From: Unio delphinus
Lineage: Eukaryota > Mollusca > Bivalvia > Unionida > Unionidae
Assembly (NCBI GenBank): GCA_029339505.1
Contig: JAQISU010000251.1
Span: forward strand, 1,390,001-1,454,000
Direction of reading: 5' to 3'
DNA length: 64,000 nucleotides
Shown here: one piece after another, positions 28,519 to 40,500 of the stretch
How positions within the stretch are numbered: position 1 is the stretch's first letter
Layout: each line of letters begins with the position of its first letter
Position numbers and translations under genes: made by a program
The notes under the pieces: model-generated
Told to the model about the DNA's origin: nothing
What the model saw: the letters and a program-made list of their open reading frames with translations, nothing else
Databases searched by the model: none

Positions 28519-31500
28519 ATCCACAAAATCTATTTTTAGCCTATTTGACAATGTTATGATCTTGATAATTACATCAGTCCTAATTGTCAATTTTAAATAA
28601 GAATCATCCACCAAGACCTGCTGACCCCATGTCTCTCTGACCGTGCTGTGATTATGATTATGATTATCCTGTAAATTTAGAAAAACAACTGCTGTGCAAA
28701 AACCCCATTTCTGTCTTTCTATCTGACCATGTTATGATCTTGACAATTACATCCGGTCTTAATCAGTAATTAATATAACAAACAACTGCTGTGTTGAAGG
28801 TCAAAGCTCTATCAAAACATTGTTGACCCCATTTTCTGCAAACATAGTCATTAATGATATAATAATAACGCCAGTAGTACATGTACTTTAGCCATTACTT
28901 CTTTCAGTAACGAAAACCTAACATCTGGCAACAGACATCAGGAAAGATAATCAGATTTCTTACCTTACTGTAATTAATATTGGTTCTGGACACATATTAA
29001 TTATAATAAGTGGCCACTTGTGAGGGGTAAATGTTTACATTTGTGCACTAGTATGTTGGTTGCTGGTCAGGTTAGAAGGGTGGCCTTTCTTGAGAGGTAC
29101 TTTTGAACCTAAACTCATCAGTGTCAAGGGATTCTAGCCATAAAGACTGTGACCGCTGGTTAGGGGGGCCGTTCATGAGGGGGATCACTGTATATGTGTG
29201 TGTGTGTTTATATATATATATATATATATATACTACTACTACTACTACTAATAATAATTTATTCAGTAATTTAGGCCACCAGTCCATACAAGTAAATATA
29301 ATGTGAACCATGGTTTAAGAAAGATGTTCATCAAAAGTATAGATACATAGTTTCCAATAATCGGTGCATTATTTTATAAAGATGGTGTTACCTCTAAGTA
29401 TATTATTTACCTTTCATTTGAGTTATCGAAGATTGCCTAATACAAAAGACAAATTGATGTAGTTAGAAAGATTTCTTATCATTTATATATTGCTAGGACT
29501 CGTTGGAGATACAAATTTTTCTACAGACAGAATGAGATAATAAACTTCATTAAAGTATTTGTTTCTTAAATGGCCATAAGCTGGACAAGCATAAACAAAA
29601 TGGAATTCATCTTCTACCAAATAATCTTTATTTTTCTGGCATAGTTTGCAGTAACTTTTACATCTCTCAAACATGCAAGGCCTGCATGTCTCTTTTTTTC
29701 AATGTATGCACTGAGCATCTAAAGTTATCAAATAATTTCCTGAGAAAAAACTATAATCTAAATGGGAGGTATTTTTCTGGTGCTAATTTGATTTTATACA
29801 TGTTATAATGCCCACATTTATTTTAGTTTTTAATATCACTTTGCTGAGTTATGTAGTGTTGAGTCCTTAATTCTTTGCAGAAATAGTGTTATTATTGATT
29901 TAAAAGCTGTTTTGTACTCTCTATACAACTATTGGTCAGCTATACTCCTTAAAAATCTAAAGCATGTTGTCCAGTATTTTTTAAAATTCTTTTTCACATT
30001 ATCAGATTCTTTATCCCACCAAAGTGGTTGTTTCACTATCATATTAGGTTTCCATATCCATGGTCTGAAAAATGAAACCTACATTCTGATATAACTCAAC
30101 TAATATTCTGCAAGAATTCAACATCAGCTTCAAGATATCTGAATAGATCATTCTTTATGCCTTTAAAGGCTGAACTAAACATTCTTTGATGCATGTGAAC
30201 TGACCGTTTTTATCATCCAAAAACCTTCCATTTATAAACAAATCTATGAAGCCGCTAAGAAGAATGTCACAAACATAGCCCATTTAGCAAAATTATCCCA
30301 CTACGGTTCTAAGATCATGGAGAGTTCCAGCTGCAAAGAGCTCTTTGAGATAACTAACAAACTAATATCAAGGAAAAAGTGTACACATACATACACACAC
30401 ATTAAAATTGATTCTCATCCTTTTAATTTATTTATTATTTATTAATAGCTATGAATTGTTAAGTGTTTTTGTTGAAGTAGATTAATTTTTATAAAAACTA
30501 GTTTTTACAAGGTATCTACTGATATGTAGTGTTTTTAATACTAATATATGGTAGCTATATAGAACTAGTCTTATAGAAATTTATTTGTATTATTTAACTA
30601 CTTAATTTTTTGCAGCGATGTGAAGTGTCCAAAAGTCCAAAGCAAACTGCTTAGGCACAAGTTTATTTTTAATTCCCTGTAGTTTTACTGGTAAATTTGA
30701 AAATACAGATTATTGAACTAAATTTTATTACATACTATGTAAAATCAGATGTTTTATATTTAAAATGAACTAATATGATCTTCCTTTTAAAATAATAAAA
30801 TCAACATCATCAACTTCAAGTATATTGATTATTTATGTTTGATTGGAGAACTCTTTTAAAATGAAGGATGACATTATATTGAGCACTTGATTGGGCATGG
30901 AGTTTATGGTCAGTGTGACAGATTTATTTATTTGCAATTATTTAAAATCAGTTATTTATTTTGTTTTATGTGACATTTATTTCAATTTTTATGGAAGGAA
31001 AAAAGAAAGCTTGTAGAGCATTTTGATATGGACTTGTGTATATTTTGTTGAACTAACTATTAATGATCAACATTTTTCTTTCAACCCAGAGTCTTTGTGG
31101 AACTTGAACAACAACAACTTACGAAACGACTATCTCGACTACTACCGTTATAAATCTAAGCGTTTTAGGAGAGGTATTCATCATGGTTACATGTCTGGTT
31201 CTATGTTTCACCTTACTGTCAAATACACAGGCACTGTTTATGGCTCCGCAGCATATATGCAGGGTGTTAAGAATATTTGTTCTGATACTTCTAAAGATTA
31301 AAATGATGGCAAATAGCACTAGTATTTTCCTGGTGTTAAATAGCTAATAAAAATGTTCAGTTTTTAATTGCTAAAATGTAAGACAAGTTTTCATAACACC
31401 CTGTAGCAGGAAAATTTCATATTTTAGCGAAACTGTGCAGTATTTCATGTGAAATTTGCAATTTTTGCATCTGGAGTAATGTTTTACTTCTCAACATCTA

Positions 31501-34500
31501 TGCCTCTGGGGTATTGTTTTGCCTCTCTGCATCTCTACCTTGGGTATTGTTTTGCCTTTCTGCACCTCTTCCTGGGTATTGTTTTGCCTTTCTGCTTTCT
31601 GCTTTTCTAAGTAGGTATGGCATTATGGTTATTTTACCTATCTGTCCATGGTTGATTATTACTAACATTTAAACAATTAATTTACTTCAGCTTAAATGCC
31701 TGTAAGAAAAAGAACATTTTTCAGTAGTTACAGCAGAATAATATTTCAGACATCTATTACCTAATTTCTGCACTGTAAAATTCTATTCTATAAATTGTTA
31801 GTGGTTGCCAATTTAATTCGTGGTACCTTGGTATAAACCTCACATTTTGTTAACTCTCCTTTGGAATGTTAAAAAACTGTACAACTCTTAACTTGTGCAG
31901 CAGTAAAATTATTCCTTGAAAACATCAGTGAATTGTATTTATTATGAAGTCTTTCATGTAAATAGGATGACACATTAAAAAAACTATTAAATAATGGCAG
32001 TGGGTTATAGTAAATGCTTGTTTAAGATTCAAAATTTCTTTCCTAATGAAAACTGTACTCTGTGCTCAAAATGTTTCAGTGTTCATTTGTAGAAATTATT
32101 ATTTTTTGTGTTTGTGGATTTGGCCAAAATACTTTACTTCCATTGCCCATCAGAACTAACCTAATCCTAAGGGCAAAGCGCACCATAAACCTGAGTTTGG
32201 ACCAACCAAATGCTGTGAGTAAAACATACAATACAGCATGTTGGACTAACCAAAATGTATGTGAAAAACACACCACAAGGCACATTTTGGACCAACCAAA
32301 TCCTTAGGACAAAACACACCATAAATTTAGTAGGAGTTTGGACCAAACAAGAGACCAAATGTTTTGCTTCTCTAATTCACCACAGTCAAATATAAATACA
32401 AATATACACAGTTTACACAATATCAAAAGGGTGCAGGATGCAGTTCACTACAACCAGAAAATTGTGAAAATATTAATGCAAAATAATTTTAAATAAATTA
32501 ATACATCATAAGTATTATATGTTTAAAAAAATAATTACATAGATAAAGATACCACATTATCTGTTAGAGGATTGTCACATGCTTGTGTCTTTGATCTTTT
32601 TTTCTTATGGATCAGTGATAATCTGGACTTTTAGAGTGAAAGAGGAAATCTTTTCTGAGAAATTTTCTTTTCTATACCAATGAAACAGAACAGCATACAG
32701 TATCCTTTATAACATGGTTCAAAACTTTTGAGAATAGCATTTGTGTGGTGAAGAATTTGTAATTGTTGGACCAGTATTTCAAGTAATGCATCATGCAGGC
32801 ATGCTATTTTATTAACCATTTAATCACAAACAAAATATGCTTAGAACATTTGTGAAAATCTTTTGTTTTATGCATTGATATGGGGTTATTGCACAACTGT
32901 GTAGAGCTTTATTTTGAACATTGACAGAAGCAGCTACAAGTGTTGTGTTTTATTCAGCTAATGTACCATAAGGCTATAGTAATAAATTTGAGAATTTTCA
33001 TTTAGTTGCTTACAAAAAATTCCATAGCAACCCAAACTCACCCACATCATATCAGATTGACTGTTCAGTCTTAATGAGGACCAGCAGCTTGTACATTTAT
33101 TTATTACATTCTGATGGTGATTCTTAATCAGGACCAGCAGCTTGTACATTCATGTATTACATTCTAATGGTGTTTCTTAAGGAGGACCAACAGCTTGTAC
33201 ATTCATGTATTACATTATGATGGTGATTATTAATTAAAACTAGTTTATACATTGATTTAATACATTTAGATGTATGTTCAAGGCTTGTAGAAAACTAGTA
33301 GCTTGTTCATTAATTTATTACATTCTGATTTGATTCTAACAGAGTACTAGAAGCTGGTACTTTAGTTTATTACATTCTGATGTTGATTCTTGTGGAATAC
33401 CAGCTGCTTGTACATTATTTTTGTATACATTCTGATGTTTCTTTCATTGTATCAGCAACTGTTGATGTTCATTTATTACATTCTAATGCTGATTTTTTGT
33501 GCATTCATTTATTACATTCTGATGTTTCTTGTATAGTTCCACAGCTAGTGTATTTATCGTTTACATTCTGATGTATTTTTGCAGAGTACCAGAATGCAAC
33601 TGGTTCATTCATTTTATTACATTCTGATTTTGATATGTAATGAGTGTTAGTGACTGGAAAATTCAGTGATTGCACTTTGTTGTTTATTCTTACAGCATAC
33701 TAGCTGCTGGCACATTAATTTATTATATTTGATGTTGTTTCCTTATATGTACCAGCAGGTAGTACATTAATTTATTATATTTTGATGTTGATTCTTAATA
33801 TGTACCAGCAGGTGGTACATTCATCAATTACATTCTGATGATCTTAGATAAAGTACCAACAGCTGGTATGTTCATTTATTATATTCTGATGTTGTCAAGT
33901 ACCAGCAACTGACACATTCATTTATTGCATTCTGATGTTCATTTGCACAAGTATTAGCATCTTCATTTTAATGTTACTTAAATTGCACCAGGAACTAGTA
34001 TATTTATTTTCTTTCATGATACTTGTCTTACACTACCATTATATATCACCATAAAATATTGACATTCTTGATACATTCACTTTCAGTTTGATTCAGTTTT
34101 AGATATTTTTGCACATTTTTTGGCATGGATATTTACTAATTGATTTACTAATTTGTAATGTGTGTTCATTTGAGTTTGCTCTTGCTAACGTTACAAGGCA
34201 CTCGAATTGTATGTTGCTAAATTTTGCTTCATTTGATGTGGCTTTTGCTTTTGTAATTGTGTCATGTTATTATGTCTGCAAAACATTTTTAGCTTACTGA
34301 TGGTACAGACTAAATAAAACCAAATTTTTCTACGAATGATATCTATTTATTTTCAGATTCTATCTAACTCATTATAGTGTATAAATAACCATTCATTCAA
34401 AGAAGCTTGTTAATATATTAGCACAAAAATCAAACTTATGCTTTTGAAGCATATTTATATGCATATGAAGATGATGTTGAATTATCCGACTATTCCAGCA

Positions 34501-37500
34501 ATTTTTAGCTTTATGTTGATGATCAGAAGAGATTATTCAATTAACTTAAACTTGTCAATTATCTCTAAGCACTTTGTAACTATTATAACTACATGGAGGG
34601 GAGTCATAAAGCTTAACAATATTCATCCTGATGTCTATTTGGTCCGAAAATGAAAAAGGTGTCCAATGATATCCACTATGTCAGCTGCTGTGCCACTACA
34701 TATGGAGAATGTATTATCATATACCAGTATCGACAATATTTTTTCACCAGAAGACCTAATATAATATGTAGATGATCCTTTATGAAAATGGTATGAAATT
34801 ATATTTACTATGGCCATCTTTAAAGTCTTCATATTGCTTCTCCTAAATGGATGTTCATATTGACATGAAAGTTTTGCTAAAAGACTTTTGATTTGTGAGT
34901 AGTCCCAAAAGAAAATGGTGCAGATCTGATGTTCAGCAAAGCAGCCATGTTGGCCATCTTTAAAATCTTGATATTGGTATTTCTCGAGAGATTTTCATTA
35001 TTTATTTAGTATATGTAAATAGTCCAAAATGAAACTGGTGTCATTATTATTTCTAGCATGGTCACTCTCTTGGTGTTTTTCACTAAAAGACTTGATATGG
35101 TCCTAATTTTTATATATAATAATCTGATATCCATCATAGCTGCCATCTAAAAACCTCATGTTACATGTATTGCTACTCCCCATTATTATGACATTGGCTT
35201 TTCACTAAAAGACTTTTTATGAACTATATAGTTTGTCCTAAAGGAAGAGTTCGTCAATCAGATTTCCAGTTTGATTGCCATAGTGGCCATCTAAAGAATT
35301 TTGTGTATTGTAATGTACTTCTTTGAAAATGCAGATAGTCCCAATGTGACCTTAAAAATATTTTGCCTCAGTAGCCATCACAAAATTCTTTCTATGACAA
35401 CTTTTGAATGGATGGACATGGATTTTCCACTGAAAGATTTGCATGATGTCCAGAATCAAAATGGCTATCATATAGCTGCTACAGGGGCCATCTTTAAAAT
35501 GGTGTGATGTCATGTACTTCTAAACATAGATTTGCATGTGGGGTAAAACAATTTATTTGCAATTTGTAATTGGTCTGAAAGAAAAATGATGACATTTATG
35601 ATTAGAGGAATGAAATTTGGTAGGCATGTTTTTATGCATTAGAGTAATTCATCAAATTATTAGAAGCTTTCAAAAAATTTTGACCTTAGTCTGCATACAT
35701 GTTTCAATAATTTAGTCATTTATGGGTGTTTATCGAGTACACACACCTTTTCAACATTTTTAGTTTGGTTGGCATATTAGTAGTGTTTGCATTAAAATGG
35801 TAAAAGAAAAAAAGAATATTGTTTTAGTGATGGAATCTAATCTGACAGCATGGTTTTTTATTGTTGTATTTTTTCTTTTTTATGAGTCTTTTGTTTGATC
35901 ATTGTTAACATTATAGAGTCCATACATATTAATAATATTGACTTTTAGTATAGATGTAGCAAAGTGCTGGTGATTTCTGTTAAATACTCTAGCTGATGTT
36001 TTGTTTCTATTCAGTTACCTTTGTTTCTTTTGTTAAATTCTTGTGTGCATAGATTTTTTATTCCTCTCCTTTTACAGACTCAATAACATTTTTTTTTTTA
36101 GTTTCTCTTCACTTATTAATCAAATTAGAATTAGAAACATAAGTCTGCATTCCTGAAAATCAGAATAAACATGACAAAAATATACCACAATCAATTTGAA
36201 GTAAGCATTCATTTCAGCTTTTGTTCATCTCTGTTATTGCGTTGATGCTGTATCTAAGAGAAGTTCCCAGGAAATGTAATTATGTAAGACCAAAATGTTA
36301 TCTTAAATTTGTCAGGGAAATTTATACAAATTTGTATCAAGATAAAGTAAATGAATAAAAATTGAACAGAATAGAAATTTAAAAATTTGTCATGGTTGAA
36401 TACATTTATATTAAGCAATTATAAAATGAATGCTGATGAGTTTTCTTAATGTCAGTGTTTTTAACATTATTCATTCTGTTTAAACAGGTATTTCTCCAGG
36501 CGACACAGTTGGCTTGAATCTTAAACTGCCACTGTATCTTGGAGGTGTTGACCAAGTCATTCGTGTGTCATCCAATGCTGGTACCAGTCAGGGGTTCATA
36601 GGCTGTGTGGCACAGGTAGGATGACACCTTTTATTGTCATAGGCTGTGTGGCACAGGTAGGATGACACCTTTTATTGTCATAGGCTGTGTGGCACAGGTA
36701 GGATGACACCTTTTATTGTCAGGTGTCAATATGCTTCTTTGCAGATAGCTAAACTAGTCTTCATTTGCCAAGAAAAATTGATCTTCTTAGAAAGTATTTA
36801 TCAAATGTCCTGTTTTATTGCCAATACATTTATTATAAGGTTTAATATTGACAAGCAGTGAGGATGAGTAATTTATTTGCTAGATTTGTGAAATTTTTGC
36901 ACAGTGTGTAAATAGTGTATTTAAACTAATTTATGCACTGTATTTAAAACTTGAAGATGTGTTTCTTAACACAGGACCGTAAGAAAACAATATAACTTAC
37001 AAGACATTATCCTAAACCTCACTCTCTCTCAACCTTGAAATGACTTTGTTGAATACAATTTAATAACATTGGACAGAAATCATCCTAGTATGAAGACCTT
37101 TCATATTTATACAAATTATACCAGTCACCATTTCTAAAAATAGAAACACTCATCCATCATTTCAAACTTCTCAAAACCACAAAGACAATTTCAGCCAAAC
37201 ATGGCAAGGATATCCTGTCATAAAAGCATTTCAAGTTTGTATAACTGTTGCTGATTTACGTTCAAATATAACCACATTACTAAAAATATAAAAACCCTTT
37301 CCAAAACTGCTTAACAGAAATTAGGCAAATTTGACAGAAGGCATATTGGCATAAAGACCTTTTAAAGTTTTCACAGGTGATATTAATCTGCTATCAGATA
37401 TGGCATGCCCTTTTAAAAATGGACAACTATTAAATGACTTCTTTAAAAAGTCCCCTTAGTAGAAATGGACAGAAACACTCTGACATAAAGAGGTTTCGGT

Positions 37501-40500
37501 TTTGTACAAATCGTACAGATATTGATAAACGTTTTACAGATATAGTTTGCTAGAAAGGGTTTTCAAATTCAAATGTCGATTTGCCATCATATAAGGCTTC
37601 CATTACTAAAAATACTAAATTTTTTTAATGACTTCTCAAAAAAAAAACTTTGCAGAAATTGACAAACTTTTACAGAAAGTATATAGGCATGATATGATTT
37701 TAACATTGTCTAAATGATGCCAATTTGACATCAAATATTTCTGATGTATCTAACAATAGAAAACCTTTATTGGCTATTAAAAATAACCACTTAACAGAAT
37801 TGAAGAGAAAAGTCTTTGCTTGAACACCTTTCAGATTATTCAAATGATGCACCTCTATCATCAGATATGGCTGCTGTTATTAAATGCAGAAAACCATCTA
37901 GACAATTTTATTTTAAAAAATTGGTGAAAACAATTGACCAACTTTGACACAAAGCATCGGTTTATAGGAGTTTTGCATTATTGGGAAAATGATACTAATA
38001 TACCAATAACAATGTATGCAAAATGGAAGAAATTCAATAGAAAATGACATATTGTCCCAGATCTCTTGGCCTGTTCTTGTGTTTGGCCATTAGGCAGTAT
38101 GGTGAATGCTATGAGTGCCACTTTGGCTCTTTTTTTGTACTGATTTAGGTTGCCTGACAAAGTTGGCATTGCTGCAAAGGATCTTCATTGATAGGCATGC
38201 CAAATTTATAACAGGTTCTTGAAATAATCATTGCAGCCCTAAATTCTGTTGTAAATATCAATTAAATACATTGCCAGAACTAATAAGAATATAGTTGTAA
38301 AAAATGTAACCTTGTATGAAAAAGTATGTACAAAATTTCAAGAGATATTATGATGGATCATTATGGTTTTATTTTGTATTATAGCTGCGGGTGAATGATA
38401 AGACAATTGGCCTAGTGAGGGATGCATTGGAGAGTGCCAATGTCCAGGACTGTGGGGAAAGCCGAATTTGTGAAAGACAGCCATGTGCCAATGGGAGCAC
38501 CTGCGAAGACCTACCTGGCCCAGATTACAGATGTGTCTGTCCACCCACCCTTACAGGTAAGATAAAAAGATAGAATATACAGATAATTTAGGTTCAGGTT
38601 CACTAGTTTATTATGGCATCAGTGATAACTTAGCTGGTCCAGTTGATAAGTGTCTTTGCCACTCACACACATAAAGAACACTTGTGTTATCCTGTGAAGA
38701 CATTAGTCTTGATTATAGGTGTCTGCCTGCCATCACACACTACTGTGTGAAGGTAACCTTCAAGATAATAAGTGGCTATGTGCTGTCTGAAATGGCACTT
38801 TTAGGACATAATTAGTTTTTTTTTTATTGGTGTCTGCCTGTCCAACCATAACACACAAGTAAGGAGAGGTAACTTCCAAGATAATTTTATCTGGAGATAT
38901 ACTGTGAGTTTTGGCATTTTGTGAGGAACTAACTAGCCTTGATTACAGGTATCTGACCACCATCCCACACAAGTAAGGAAAATAAGGCAGGTAACTTCCT
39001 AGATCGTAGTGTCTGGTTAAAAAAAAGTAGTGTCTGGGTAATTACTGTGTTTGAGTGGATTTCCAAATCAAGCAGTACATTAATTGGTATTTTCTCATCA
39101 TTTCTGTACATGATTGGGTCATTATCTCAAATAAATATGTCCATATTTGATCACCACAGGTTTATTCATGTTAAGTTCATTGGGACATTTGAGAATTGCA
39201 TACCTTCCTTGGCAATGATTTGCCACTTTATGGTTAGCTAGTTTTGTAAGTAAGGTAATCTACAGGTAGCCAATAAATTGTATATGCCTTTAAAAATACT
39301 GTAATACACAATCTATAGTGTTTATGGAGATCCTTGCTGCACAGCCCTATCCACAAACTGTTATGTTACATGCCACCCCTACACCCATCCCTCCTTTTTC
39401 TCCTGGAGTATATATCAGACAGAATCAGCAAATGTTGTTTACTTTTCATTGTTTTATTGTACCTGTGAGAACATCCCTGGCCCTGATTACAAATGCATAT
39501 CCCATTTAGATAGGTGAGGACCAAATGTATAAAGCTAAAGGTGCAACCACCCAAAGGTTTATGAAGAAGGTCATTGAGGAGTAATAATCAGAACTGTTGT
39601 TGGAAGAAAATTCAATTGAATTGAATGTATCATACATGTGAAACTCACAACTGGAAGCCTTTTTGTCCTGTAATGAGGGATGTCTCCTGTCAATCACTGA
39701 AATCTTCTATATATTCAAAATTAGTATTGAAAGAACTCTATACCATAATTTCTTTTCATCTTTTGTCCACATCTTGCTTCACAAGTATTATTTTGACAGT
39801 AAAGATTATCAGTGGTCATGTAACTGTGAACTGACACATAAACATGCCAATTTAATTGTTAATTTGACAATATCCTAAAAGTAATCATGCTATGTGGATC
39901 AGTAGTATTTCAGAAAGGATTAAAGAAAATAATTGATTGTGATTGGATTGTTAAAGAGCTTAATGTGCATAAAACAGTATTACATAGATTCTGTCAGCAG
40001 AATATGTTTGGTTTCAATGTATAAACTTTGTTGAGATAGATTATATTGTATGTAATTTGAAGTTAGTTGAATAGGATTAAAGCTGTAAACCACGAAGTAA
40101 CTTTGCATGCATAGATCCCTAAACACTAAGTAACTTTGCATGCACAGATCCCTAAACACTAAGTAACTTTGCATGCACAGATCTCTAAACACTAAGTAAC
40201 TTTGCATGCACAGATCCTTAAACACTAAGTAACTTTGCATGCACAGATCCCTAAACACTAAGTAACTTTGCATGCACAGATCCCTAAACACTAAGTAACT
40301 TTGCATGCACAGATCCCTAAACACTAAGTAACTTTGCATGCACAGATCCCTAAACACTAAATAACTTTGCATGCACAGATCCCTAAAGACTAAGTAACTT
40401 TGCATGCACAGATCCCTAAACACTAAGTAACTTTGCATGCACAGATCCCTAAACACTAAGTAACTTTGCATGCACAGATCCCTAAACACTAAGTAACTTT

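Larger units (their letters stand above)
25800..36487. other. 10.7-kb intron between exons 15 and 16
   Basis: It contains a tRNA-SINE (27540-27793), a Tigger-like element (27793-29191), a minus LINE 3' end (29235-30120), a LINE fragment (30227-30382), the candidate cassette exon (31090-31173), several tandem repeats (31480-31600, 32160-32350, 33060-34030) and the dispersed CCATCTTGAAAA repeat (34740-35520). Stretches 25860-27530 and 35600-36480 show nothing recognisable. Confidence 0.65.
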
